The position numbers and the translations under genes are program-made. A stretch of 29,941 nt of DNA from CAZVCJ01 sp964625745 (GTDB lineage: Bacteria; Chloroflexota; Anaerolineae; VGOG01), in the NCBI GenBank assembly GCA_964625745.1, contig CAZVCJ010000038.1, positions 1 through 29,941 of the forward strand. Direction: 5' to 3'. Within the stretch, counting starts at the first letter, position 1; each line of letters starts with the position of its first letter. The notes beneath the pieces are model-generated. The model worked only from the letters and a program-made list of their open reading frames with translations, ran no database searches and was not told the origin of the DNA. This document shows positions 13,453-20,866 of the stretch, one piece after another.

Positions 13453-13583
13453 GCGTCCCGGACATCACCATCCCCCCATTTCACTACCAGACAGTTTTCA
13501 GAGCACGAATACCACGAGCGGACTACTCAAGCGTAAACCCCTTCTCGGTGAAAAGCTCCAAGCAAACATCCACTACCTCAGGA

Positions 13584-14075
13584 TCATAGAGCAAGCCAGG
13601 TCAAGCCTTTACCTGAGCGGGATTCGATCGCAGCCTCAATGGCCTCGACAATCTGGAGGTAGCCCGTGCAGCGGCAGAGGTTGCCAGCCATGGCTTCCTC
13701 GATCTCGTCAGGGCTGGGCTGGGGGTTCTCGTCCAGGAGAGCTTTGGCCGACATGATCATGCCCGGCGTGCAGTAGCCGCACTGCACAGCCCCCTGCTCG
13801 ATAAAAGCCTGCTGCAAGGGATGCAGTTCGTCGCCGCGACTCAAGCCCTCAATGGTAACCACCTCCCGGCCGTGGGCCTTCATGGCTGGCAGTAGACAGG
13901 AAAGCACCGCCTGGCCGTCCATGATCACCGTGCAGGCCCCACACTCGCCCTCGCTGCAGCCTATCTTGGTGCCCGTGAGACCCAATTTATCGCGCAACAC
14001 ATCCACCAGGAGATCAAAGGGCTCGACCTCCACAGTCACAGCTTCGCCGTTCAACGTCATCGTCAAAGGATACAT
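13584..14075 (-). CDS. coxS: 2Fe-2S small subunit of a CO-dehydrogenase/xanthine-dehydrogenase-type enzyme
   Basis: This 163-residue iron-sulfur subunit relays electrons from a molybdenum site to FAD. The plant-ferredoxin-like domain has C40, C45, C48 and C60 (CSEGECGAC...C). The helical [2Fe-2S]-binding domain has C99, C102, C134 and C136 (CGYC...CRC). Both clusters look intact and length is normal. It starts 13 bp after the FAD subunit gene, so they form one operon. The molybdopterin-binding large subunit is absent from the window; the actual substrate cannot be told. The symbol denotes the family, not proven CO oxidation. Confidence 0.9.
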   Translation of the reverse strand: MYPLTMTLNGEAVTVEVEPFDLLVDVLRDKLGLTGTKIGCSEGECGACTVIMDGQAVLSCLLPAMKAHGREVVTIEGLSRGDELHPLQQAFIEQGAVQCGYCTPGMIMSAKALLDENPQPSPDEIEEAMAGNLCRCTGYLQIVEAIEAAIESRSGKGLTWLAL

Positions 14076-14088
14076 TGTTGACCTCCCT

Positions 14089-14988
14089 CTAGAAACCAGG
14101 TTTTTCCGAAAAACCTGGTTTCTGAGCCATCTGCACGGCTCGCTCCAGGCCGCGGCGCACCAGCACCTTGATCACCTCCTGGCGGTACTCCTTGGAAGCC
14201 CGCAGGAGACTGGAGCGAGGATGCGATTCCTGCGTCGCTATCTCCCCTGCCCTGGCCATCGTCTCCAGGCTAATCGGTGCACCGTGCAAACTCTCCTCGG
14301 CCTGGGATGCGCGGAAGGGAACCGGAGCCACCGGCCCCAGGGCAATGCGCGCTGATTCAAAATTCTCCGCGCCCTCGCTCAGGGTAACGACCAGCGCGCA
14401 GATGAGGATGGGCAGAGCCAACGCGCGGCGGCGGGCAATGCGCTCCAGGGCCGAACCCTGCCGTTCGCCCAAAGCCTGGAAACGAAAAGCCGTCAGCATC
14501 TCCCTGGTGCTGTCCACCCTCGAGACGCCTGGCCCAACGAAAAGGTCAGGCAGTGGTACCCACCTCCACCCTGACTCGTCGGCGATCTCCACCTCGGCCT
14601 CCAGGGCCAGCAGGGCGGTAGTGCCGTCGGCGGCGGGCATGGCGTTGACCACGTTGCCCCCCAGCGTGCCCACGTTGCGAATCTGCAGCGAGCCCACGGC
14701 TCGGCAGGCCTCGGCCAGCACCGTAGCCCGCTCTCGGACCAGCGGCGACTCGCTGGCCTGACGGTGGGTCACGTTGGCCCCCAGAACAATCATCCCGTCT
14801 TCCAGCGTTATCCTGTCCAGCCCCGCGATGCGGGTGATGTCCACCAGGCAATCGGCGGCCTGTCGGCCCTCAGTCAACTCGATCACCAAATCGGTACCGC
14901 CAGCCATCAGGCGCGCCCGCCCCTTGCGCTCGGCCAACATAGCCAGCGCTTCTTCTACTGAGGAAGGAAAAAGGTATTCTTGCCACAT
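14089..14988 (-). CDS. coxM: FAD-binding medium subunit of a CO-dehydrogenase/xanthine-dehydrogenase-type enzyme
   Basis: This is a 299-residue flavoprotein subunit of the molybdenum hydroxylase family. FAD-binding motifs are AGGTDL (29-34) and TLGGNVVNAMPAAD (108-121), followed by a CO-dehydrogenase flavoprotein C-terminal domain. AGGAG lies about 8 bases before the ATG. The final 11 residues (QKPGFSEKPGF) and the stop are supplied by a 33-bp palindrome, so the original C-terminus was replaced or extended by a repeat. It is the first gene of the coxM-coxS pair. Confidence 0.9.
   Translation of the reverse strand: MWQEYLFPSSVEEALAMLAERKGRARLMAGGTDLVIELTEGRQAADCLVDITRIAGLDRITLEDGMIVLGANVTHRQASESPLVRERATVLAEACRAVGSLQIRNVGTLGGNVVNAMPAADGTTALLALEAEVEIADESGWRWVPLPDLFVGPGVSRVDSTREMLTAFRFQALGERQGSALERIARRRALALPILICALVVTLSEGAENFESARIALGPVAPVPFRASQAEESLHGAPISLETMARAGEIATQESHPRSSLLRASKEYRQEVIKVLVRRGLERAVQMAQKPGFSEKPGF
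14091..14123. repeat. Perfect palindrome overlapping the 3' end of coxM
   Basis: AGAAACCAGGTTTTT (14091-14105) and AAAAACCTGGTTTCT (14109-14123) form a perfect 15-bp stem with a 3-base loop. It encodes the last residues of the FAD subunit and contributes to its stop codon. In the transcript the hairpin sits just ahead of the coxS ribosome-binding site and could set the ratio of the two subunits. Confidence 0.8.
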
Positions 14989-15041
14989 CGAATTGCTCCT
15001 GTCTCATGATTCTCGATGCATAAATTATACACCATCTTCCA

Positions 15042-15074
15042 TGAAAAGAAAAAGCCCGGAGCTTCCTCCGGGCT
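15042..15074 (-). terminator. Terminator of the JAB/PsbP-like operon
   Basis: AGCCCGGAG (15053-15061) and CTCCGGGCT (15066-15074) form a 9-bp stem with a 4-base loop. On the minus strand the stem is followed by TTTTTCTTTT. It lies about 30 bp beyond the stop of the PsbP-like gene. Confidence 0.85.
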
Positions 15075-15103
15075 GCTTTGAGAAGTTGATTCTCAGACTG
15101 CGC

Positions 15104-15880
15104 TCAAGATTCTGCTTTGTACTCCTCCGGCCCCTCACGCACAGCATACGTCGGCGTCAGCGTCACCAGGGGTTGGAAGGCCCTCGCTTCTTCTCTTTCC
15201 CTCCGAAACTTGAAGGTGCTTACTGCATCCCTGAACGATTCCAGATAGGCATAGTAATCTTCGGCGACGGCTGCGTAGGTCAACTCATAGAACTGGGCGC
15301 CCTTCTTGAAGATGATCTTTCTCTCAATGATGGGTGTTTCTTTGGAATTTACATTGTTGATCGGTAAAGGGATGCTGTAGCCAATCTCGATCTCTATGGC
15401 ATCAACCCCGACGAGAGTACCCTGCGCGCGAGAGATTTCACGGAAACTCGCCAGTTGGCGGCTTTTCCTCAGATAATCCTCTACCACTTCTGCTACAGTA
15501 GCGAACTTACCTTTTCGCTCCCAGGCAGGGAAGACGTGAACGGTCATGGTCAGGCTGAAGGTGTCATCCCGATTTCTGGGCCCCAGGATGAAGGCCACGC
15601 TGTGACCATCCCGGTCAAACTCCCTTACCTGCCAGGCAGCAGGGTAGAGAAACTCGAAGTCCAGACGACGGTTGGTACTGGTGAAGGCCGTCCTCTGCTG
15701 TCCCACCTTGCGGGGAACTGAGGCTTCGCCTTTTTGCTGCAACTGGCGCCGCTGCACTTCCAGGTCTATGGCGGCCAGATCAGTTCGAGGCTCTGGGATG
15801 CCCAATGCACGGCGTCGTCGTTCCCACTCGTCTAGCAGTTCCCACAAATGGCTATCGTCAATCATTCTGGTCTCGCTCAT
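15104..15880 (-). CDS. PsbP-like/DUF1795-like soluble protein
   Basis: This is a 258-residue protein with no signal peptide. Residues 1-70 are charged and helical (MIDDSHLWELLDEWERRRRALG...). Residues about 72-230 start with FEFLYPAAWQVREF and end with YLESFRDAVSTFKF, the usual beginning and end of the PsbP/Mog1-type fold (strand-rich, 'yP..W' opening, 'f..i..sF.f' closing). The tail is disordered. After removal of the artificial N gap, its ATG overlaps the TGA of the upstream JAB-domain gene (ATGA), indicating translational coupling. A strong terminator follows. The function of such cytoplasmic PsbP-like proteins is not known to me; partnership with the JAB protein is inferred. Confidence 0.7.
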   Translation of the reverse strand: MSETRMIDDSHLWELLDEWERRRRALGIPEPRTDLAAIDLEVQRRQLQQKGEASVPRKVGQQRTAFTSTNRRLDFEFLYPAAWQVREFDRDGHSVAFILGPRNRDDTFSLTMTVHVFPAWERKGKFATVAEVVEDYLRKSRQLASFREISRAQGTLVGVDAIEIEIGYSIPLPINNVNSKETPIIERKIIFKKGAQFYELTYAAVAEDYYAYLESFRDAVSTFKFRREREEARAFQPLVTLTPTYAVREGPEEYKAES

Positions 15881-16061
15881 GGTCTATACACCTCCGTGAG
15901 ACTGCCNNNNNNNNNNNNNNNNNNNNNNNNNNNNNNNNNNNNNNNNNNNNNNNNNNNNNNNNNNNNNNNNNNNNNNNNNNNNNNNNNNNNNNNNNNNNNN
16001 NNNNNNCTATCGTCAATCATTCTGGTCTCGCTCATGGTCTATACACCTCCGTGAGACTGCC
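15852..16061. other. Scaffold gap of 100 N flanked by an identical 55-bp overlap
   Basis: Positions 15907-16006 are exactly 100 N. The 55 bases before it (15852-15906) and after it (16007-16061) are identical, both starting CTATCGTCAATCATTCTGG. This is what two contig ends sharing a k-mer overlap look like when scaffolded without merging. Real sequence is probably continuous, with no missing DNA. Confidence 0.9.
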
Positions 16062-16613
16062 GCCCTTCCCTTTGTAGAAAGCCAGTCCATAGCGGCGACA
16101 CATCTCGATATTGGCAAGATAAACGGCCTCCGAGGGTGACAGGTTAGGATTATCCAAGTGACTGAGCATTTCTTGGTCGAATGCCTCTCGGAGTTCGTTG
16201 GCATCTACCGCCTCCGGTGTTAAGTCAGTTCGTACCAGGGCGTATGTGTCATCTCCGCTACGAACCAGGCTGACCCTCTCCTGACTTTCCAGTGCTGAAG
16301 CGATGTCCTGGTCACTGAAGGCCATGGCTATCCCTCTCATGTGGGGATGGGTATGGAAAGTCCCGACGAACTCCTCGTCCTCGGCGATGTCCAGGTTGGG
16401 CACGACGCTGTTGCTCGTCCCTTCCACCGGGTTGACCAGCTTGAGTTCGCCGTCCTGTCCTCTCACCAGGGTCGCACCGTATTCGTTGACCACGCCTTTG
16501 TCTATATCCTGGACGCTCTTTTGCCACAGAGTGTCCATCTGTCGAGCGACCTGCTCCCCTAACTCGAGTTGCTTTGGCAATTCAACTCCAATGCTCATCC
16601 AAGCCATCTTCAC
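16032..16613 (-). CDS. JAB/MPN-domain metalloprotease-like protein
   Basis: This is a cytoplasmic protein of about 193 residues. It contains a JAMM-type zinc motif: E44 as possible catalytic Glu, H87 and H89 in GTFHTHPH, then S100 and D103 in FSDQD. The spacing between the second His and the Ser is ten residues, slightly longer than the classic seven. Such domains cleave isopeptide or peptide bonds next to ubiquitin-like folds, or process sulfur carriers and peptides. No ubiquitin-like, E1 or E2 gene is nearby. Start could be GTG 16613 or ATG 16607; neither has a Shine-Dalgarno, and a promoter ends about 4 bases upstream, suggesting a leaderless message. Its TGA overlaps the start of the PsbP-like gene once the artificial gap is closed. 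Confidence 0.8.
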   Translation of the reverse strand: MKMAWMSIGVELPKQLELGEQVARQMDTLWQKSVQDIDKGVVNEYGATLVRGQDGELKLVNPVEGTSNSVVPNLDIAEDEEFVGTFHTHPHMRGIAMAFSDQDIASALESQERVSLVRSGDDTYALVRTDLTPEAVDANELREAFDQEMLSHLDNPNLSPSEAVYLANIEMCRRYGLAFYKGKGGSLTEVYRP

Positions 16614-16616
16614 TCA

Positions 16617-16645
16617 ATTATACTACTTTTCAGCCAGGCGGTCAA
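16617..16645 (-). promoter_or_regulatory. Promoter of the JAB gene, leaderless-type
   Basis: On the minus strand TTGACC (16645-16640), 17 bp, TATAAT (16622-16617). The predicted start of transcription is near 16610, within a few bases of the GTG/ATG start codons, leaving no room for a ribosome-binding site. The promoter occupies the whole 37-bp gap after the BtpA-family gene. Confidence 0.75.
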
Positions 16646-16650
16646 AGTGC

Positions 16651-17499
16651 TCACCTCACCGCCCTCACCTCCGACATATACCTCTTCACCCTCTCCACAT
16701 CCACCAGGTTCTCGGCGATGCCGTCAACCTTGAGGGCGGTGCCGACGATGGCCCCGTCGGCGTACTGGAGAAACTGGGCGATGTTGTCGGCGGTGGTGCC
16801 GCTGCCCATGAGGATGGGGCGGGTGGCCAGCTCCCTGGCTCGCCTCACTTTCTCCAGTTCCGGCGCAGCGCCGGTCATCTTACCGGAGACGATGAGGGCA
16901 TCAGCCAGGTAGAACTCGGTCCATTCGACGTGGGTGGCCAAGTCAATACCGGGGAAGGCCACGGAGTGCTTCTTGTCCACGTCGGCGAAGAGCTTGATGT
17001 GCTCCGCCCCCAGGTTCTTGCGCCAGCGCAGCAATTCGGCAGCGCAGCCACGGTCGAACTCCCCCGTGTCCCAGACCCTCGCCCCGGTTAGAAGGCAAAC
17101 GCGGATAAAGTCGGCCCCGGCCGCCACGGCAATGGCCAGAGTCACCCGCCCGCCGTTGTGGATCACGTTGACGCCGACTGGCACCTCCACCGCCTCTACG
17201 ACGGCGCGGGCAGCCACGGCCTGGGCAGTCATCTCCTCAGGCGGCACCTCCATTCCCACGTAATAGGGCAAGTCCCACATGTTCTCCACCATGAGCGCGT
17301 CAACCCCCCCGCTGACGAGGGCCTCGGCATCCCGCAGAGCGTGCTCAATGACGGCTTCCATACCGTAGAAATCATAGCCTGGTGAGCCAGGCAAGGGAAG
17401 AAGATGCACCATGCCGATGATGGGCTTCTCCACCCCAAACATCTCTTTCAGCGATTTCAACCGCAGGCTATCCAACTTCTCTTTCCATTCCGGGATCAT
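16651..17499 (-). CDS. BtpA/SgcQ-family TIM-barrel protein
   Basis: This 282-residue protein covers the whole BtpA family. It has IIGMVHLLPLPGSPGY at the N-terminus, GVDALMVENMWDLPY, VGVNVIHNGG, ADFIRVCLLTGARVWDTGEFDRG, and near the end PILMGSGTTADNI. The family is named for a photosystem I biogenesis factor, but in non-photosynthetic bacteria members (SgcQ) sit beside sugar or nucleoside kinases, and the enzymatic reaction is unsettled. Here a PfkB kinase lies 134 bp upstream on the same strand, which supports a role in sugar or nucleoside catabolism. A purine-rich AGGAGGGG run precedes the ATG. Confidence 0.88.
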   Translation of the reverse strand: MIPEWKEKLDSLRLKSLKEMFGVEKPIIGMVHLLPLPGSPGYDFYGMEAVIEHALRDAEALVSGGVDALMVENMWDLPYYVGMEVPPEEMTAQAVAARAVVEAVEVPVGVNVIHNGGRVTLAIAVAAGADFIRVCLLTGARVWDTGEFDRGCAAELLRWRKNLGAEHIKLFADVDKKHSVAFPGIDLATHVEWTEFYLADALIVSGKMTGAAPELEKVRRARELATRPILMGSGTTADNIAQFLQYADGAIVGTALKVDGIAENLVDVERVKRYMSEVRAVR

Positions 17500-17558
17500 C
17501 CTTCACCCCTCCTCTGCAACCGCTCTTGGTAAGCTACGTAGTGAAACGGAGTAGCGCT

Positions 17559-17604
17559 CCTGAGTTCCTACGAGTTCCTACGAGACCCCTCCTGAGAACT
17601 CAGG
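17559..17604. repeat. Inverted repeat between the PfkB and BtpA-family genes
   Basis: CCTGAGTTC (17559-17567) and GAACTCAGG (17596-17604) are perfect inverted copies. A direct repeat GAGTTCCTAC lies in the loop. It would form a hairpin in the pfkB-btpA transcript, about 30 bp after the PfkB stop; no T run follows on the minus strand. Confidence 0.5.
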
Positions 17605-17633
17605 GGAACTTGGGAAACCCACAGTAGTCACGC

Positions 17634-18623
17634 CTAGCCCAGGAAATCAACGAGAAACCGCAACTCCTGCTGCCAATCCTGCCACGCTGGCTGGGCCAGG
17701 TGCGCCTCCAGAAAGGCTCGGACCTCCCCTCTCTCCGCCAGAGAAGTTCCCGCCCCTTCGACCGAGGCGGTCAATGCGCCCAGAGCATCGGCCAGCAAGG
17801 CTGACTCCCGCCAACCCCAGCCCTCCAGCCTTCCCAGGATAAGCCCGGCATCGAAGCTATCCCCGGCACCGGTGGTATCCACCGTGGGTACGGCGAAACC
17901 TGGGACGGTGAACATTCCCTCAGCACTGCCTATCGCACAGCCGCGCTTGCCAAGCTTGAGGGCCACCACCCCCACGCCATAGTCCAGCAAGCACTTTATG
18001 GCTTCCTCGATATCCCGACGGCCCGTCAAGTACTCCGCCTCGGCTTGATTAGGGAAGAGGATGTCAATCTGGGGCAGGATCGCCCTTACCCTGTCGGTAA
18101 CTCTCATCACCGCCTCCAGCCCCAGATCTGCCGTCACCGTGAGCCCTGCCTGGCGAGCCACCTCCAGGGCACGCAGGGCGGCGTCCCGCTGGGGAACCTG
18201 CAACAGGGAGTAGCCAGAGAGATGAAAGATGCGAGCCTGGGTGATGTAGCTCTCATCCAGCAGATTCGGGTCTGTGCGGACGTTAGCCCCCCGACAGCCG
18301 AACATGGTACGGTCACCATCGGGGGTGACGGCGATGAGCATTATCCCCGTCATAGTTTGAGGGTCCCGCTGAATACAGCGCCCGTCCACCCCCGCCTCGG
18401 CCAGGCCGGCCAGGGCCAGTAGTGCCAGGACATCCTCCCCCACCCGCCCGATGAGGCCCACGTCCACCCCGAAGCGACCCAGCACGACGGCCGTGTTAGC
18501 CGCTGAGCCTCCGCAGTACATGTGCATCTGCTCAGCCATACCCTCTCCACCTTTTTGCGGATAACCGGGGATGTGGGCGATGACGTCTACGTTTATGTCG
18601 CCCATGGTAACCACTTGAGGCAC
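17634..18623 (-). CDS. PfkB-family carbohydrate/nucleoside kinase
   Basis: This 329-residue ribokinase-like enzyme phosphorylates a sugar or nucleoside with ATP in the cytoplasm. Substrate-side signature is GGSAANTAVVLGRFG (38-52). The ATP/anion-hole signature is DTTGAGDSFDAG (249-260) with catalytic base D255. The start is GTG 18623, supported by AGGAG seven bases upstream; an internal ATG at 18605 lacks such a site. Substrate cannot be told from sequence. Neighbours (BtpA-family protein downstream, divergent uridine kinase) make a nucleoside or ribose-type substrate plausible. Confidence 0.9.
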   Translation of the reverse strand: MPQVVTMGDINVDVIAHIPGYPQKGGEGMAEQMHMYCGGSAANTAVVLGRFGVDVGLIGRVGEDVLALLALAGLAEAGVDGRCIQRDPQTMTGIMLIAVTPDGDRTMFGCRGANVRTDPNLLDESYITQARIFHLSGYSLLQVPQRDAALRALEVARQAGLTVTADLGLEAVMRVTDRVRAILPQIDILFPNQAEAEYLTGRRDIEEAIKCLLDYGVGVVALKLGKRGCAIGSAEGMFTVPGFAVPTVDTTGAGDSFDAGLILGRLEGWGWRESALLADALGALTASVEGAGTSLAERGEVRAFLEAHLAQPAWQDWQQELRFLVDFLG

Positions 18624-18647
18624 TTCACTTCTCCTCTCTTGTCAGCC

Positions 18648-18676
18648 TTGACAAGCTCGGTGAATCGTGATATTAT
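18648..18676 (+). promoter_or_regulatory. Promoter of udk
   Basis: TTGACA (18648-18653), 17-bp spacer, TATTAT (18671-18676). The predicted start near 18683 gives a leader of about 48 bases for the uridine kinase gene. It lies in the 107-bp divergent region shared with the PfkB gene. Confidence 0.75.
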
Positions 18677-18730
18677 AGAATACAGTCAAGGTAGAGGAAG
18701 TGCATTCGATCTCAGGAAGGATAGCACTTT

Positions 18731-19363
18731 ATGAAGCAATCTATCCTAATTGGGGTAGCAGGGGGAAGTGGCGCTGGCAAGACCACTGTTCTAAGAGCCC
18801 TATTGGAGCAAATTGGCGAAGAACGCGTTGCCTATGTTTATCACGACTCATACTATAGGGATCTCGGCTATCTATCCCCCACTGAGCGGGCCGAAGTGAA
18901 TTTTGATCATCCTGATGCCCTAGAGACTGATTTGCTCATCCAACATTTGAAGCGACTCCAAATGGGTGAAGCGGTAGATGTGCCAATTTACGACTTCACC
19001 ACCCATACTCGACGGCATGAGACCCGGCGCTTGGAACCGAAGCCAGTTATACTGGTGGAGGGGATCCTAATTCTCGCCGATAGGGCTTTGCGTGAGATGA
19101 TGGACATCAAAATTTACGTGGATACAGATGCTGACCTCCGTTTCATACGACGTCTAAAACGGGATATTGAGGACCGAGGCCGCACTATACAATCTGTGAT
19201 AGAGCAGTACGAAGAGACAGTCCGTCCTATGCATAACAGTTTCGTTGAGCCCAGTAAACGCTACGCTGACATTATCATCCCAGAAGGGGGCTTCAACCCT
19301 ATTCCGATCGACATGCTGGTAGCTAGGATAGAGAAAATTACGGAGAAAACATGGAGGGAATAA
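18731..19363 (+). CDS. udk: Uridine kinase
   Basis: This 210-residue P-loop enzyme phosphorylates uridine and cytidine to UMP and CMP in pyrimidine salvage. Walker A is GGSGAGKTT (11-19). Family marks include YHDSYYRDL, NFDHPDALETDLL, PIYDFTTHTR, VILVEGILIL and RFIRRLKRDIEDRGRT. Length is normal. The gene starts an operon with an HD-domain protein 4 bp downstream and is divergent from the PfkB kinase. Confidence 0.95.
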   Translation: MKQSILIGVAGGSGAGKTTVLRALLEQIGEERVAYVYHDSYYRDLGYLSPTERAEVNFDHPDALETDLLIQHLKRLQMGEAVDVPIYDFTTHTRRHETRRLEPKPVILVEGILILADRALREMMDIKIYVDTDADLRFIRRLKRDIEDRGRTIQSVIEQYEETVRPMHNSFVEPSKRYADIIIPEGGFNPIPIDMLVARIEKITEKTWRE

Positions 19364-19367
19364 GCAA

Positions 19368-20021
19368 ATGATTCAGATTCCGAACGACCGACTGCTGCGG
19401 CTATTACAGACATTCCTGACCTTACAACCCACCAAGGAACTACCTCGGCAAGGGTTTATCTATTTCGGCTTCAAGAGAGGAGAAGCTGACTCAATAGCAG
19501 CTCACTCCTTCAATGTTGCAGTTATTGCCTACCTCCTGGCGAGAGAACTCAAGAATTCGAATCCTGCACTTAAGCTGAATCTTGAAAGAATTATGGCTTT
19601 GGCTCTAGTACATGACATGGGTGAGGCTATCATGGGCGATATTGGCTATGCTGTCAAACTAATCGCCAAGCAGCAGTTCCAAGATATCGAAGAGGCGGCT
19701 TTTGCTAGACTCACTGAGGATCTCTCTGCTCAGGAAGAGCTGTTAGCTCTATTACAAGAATACAATGCCTATCAATCCTCTGAAGCCAAAATCGTTCTCT
19801 TCGCCGATGGTCTGGATGCATTGATGCAGGTGCTTTCCGTACCCTTCACGTGGATGCCAGCCCACGAGGAATATAATAGACGAACCTACACCAAGCTAAA
19901 GGGAGATGCGCAACTAGGGAACGATTTGGCGGAACTCTTCCGCCGTGCCTCAACTACCCTAAAACAAAGGGAGTTAGGGCCCAAGTGGCCCCAAGGCCAC
20001 TTGGCTGATGATTCATCGTGA
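19368..20021 (+). CDS. HD-domain protein of the YfbR/HDDC2 5'-deoxynucleotidase type
   Basis: This is a 217-residue metal-dependent phosphohydrolase. Metal-binding residues are H46 (AHSFNVA), H82/D83 (LALVHDMGEAIMGDI) and a distal Asp (D147 or D150 in FADGLDAL), the layout of the YfbR/HDDC2 group that dephosphorylates deoxynucleoside monophosphates. It starts 4 bp after udk, so the pair is co-transcribed. The combination suggests control of pyrimidine nucleotide pools. The 3' end overlaps the convergent HAD-type gene by 9 bp. Exact substrate is not visible. Confidence 0.85.
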   Translation: MIQIPNDRLLRLLQTFLTLQPTKELPRQGFIYFGFKRGEADSIAAHSFNVAVIAYLLARELKNSNPALKLNLERIMALALVHDMGEAIMGDIGYAVKLIAKQQFQDIEEAAFARLTEDLSAQEELLALLQEYNAYQSSEAKIVLFADGLDALMQVLSVPFTWMPAHEEYNRRTYTKLKGDAQLGNDLAELFRRASTTLKQRELGPKWPQGHLADDSS

Positions 20022-20651
20022 CAGCCAATTCTCCTTCAGGAACATTACTTCCTCAGGAATATCTCTCCAATGAGCGACCTTCCGAACATGAACTCTTTTG
20101 GGTTGTAAATCTCGATTAAACGGCCTCTCCAGAACGATCACATTCTTGGTAATCATTTCTGCAAACCCTATGTCATCCTCTAAGACAAAGTGAACATCTG
20201 AGGACTCGACAACTCGTCTCTTCCAACGATGTCTCTCGTCAAAAGAGATGCCATCAGGACGACAAACAACCGGCGCCTTGGGGAAGCCATGAGCTTCAAG
20301 CCATTGAACCGTCTCATAATAGATCTTCTGTGGCCTTGTTGTTAGATAGAATCCAAGCACAGCAATCTCCACAACAGCCGTGAATCCTTCAAGGGCTCCT
20401 TCAATCACAGGCAGATTAAGATTGAAGTCACGGCTACTGCGTAGTTGTTCAAGAAACCTCTCCGCCTCTACTCTCTCCCAATAAGGACAATCTTGTACAT
20501 AGCCGTAGCGCGCTACCTCCCCGGGGGTAACTGATGTTCCGAACCGTTCGTTCAGTCTTGGAATGAAGCTTCCCCATGCATCGGCAAGCAAATCATCAAT
20601 ATCGGAAATGAAACTGAATTTACCAAGGTCCTTCTCGCGGAGTCTGGGCAT
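20013..20651 (-). CDS. HAD-superfamily phosphatase, 5'(3')-deoxyribonucleotidase-like
   Basis: This is a 212-residue HAD-fold hydrolase. Motif I is SDIDDLLADAWG with nucleophile D17 and acid/base D19. Motif II has T104/T105 in FYLTTRP, motif III is probably K144 and motif IV is D159/D160 in LEDDIGF. Size and motif I context resemble the NT5C deoxyribonucleotidase family, which fits the neighbouring udk-HD operon, although it is on the opposite strand and overlaps that operon tail-to-tail by 9 bp. AAGGAGG lies about 10 bases before the ATG. Function beyond phosphatase is inferred. Confidence 0.8.
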   Translation of the reverse strand: MPRLREKDLGKFSFISDIDDLLADAWGSFIPRLNERFGTSVTPGEVARYGYVQDCPYWERVEAERFLEQLRSSRDFNLNLPVIEGALEGFTAVVEIAVLGFYLTTRPQKIYYETVQWLEAHGFPKAPVVCRPDGISFDERHRWKRRVVESSDVHFVLEDDIGFAEMITKNVIVLERPFNRDLQPKRVHVRKVAHWRDIPEEVMFLKENWLSR

Positions 20652-20718
20652 TCGTTAGTAGCCTCCTTGTCCAAGTTGCCCACCCTGATCTGAGAGAGGT
20701 AGTCAATCAAAATGAGCA

Positions 20719-20787
20719 TGGCTAAAATCTGTGGGAGATGAGCCGGGGGCTCCAAGAAGGTGTTACACCTTCCACAGATTTTAGCCA
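20719..20787. repeat. 69-bp palindromic element with nested hairpin
   Basis: TGGCTAAAATCTGTGG (20719-20734) and CCACAGATTTTAGCCA (20772-20787) are perfect 16-bp inverted repeats. Next to the right arm is a second hairpin, AAGGTG-TTA-CACCTT (20757-20771). It lies upstream of the HAD gene and downstream of the coiled-coil gene, both on the minus strand. It has no reading frame and looks like a REP or MITE remnant. Confidence 0.7.
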
Positions 20788-20866
20788 GACTAAATTGAAA
20801 TAGGGCAGTCCAAAAGGAGTGGGGCCGCCGTTTCCGAAGGTTCAAAACCTTCTTTCGCACATTGCT

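Noticed and set aside
15805..16077. Plus-strand frames spanning the N run, and an apparent direct duplication on its two sides
   Set aside because: The frames exist only because N codons are translated as X, and the duplication is the same 55 bp present at both contig ends, i.e. an assembly overlap.
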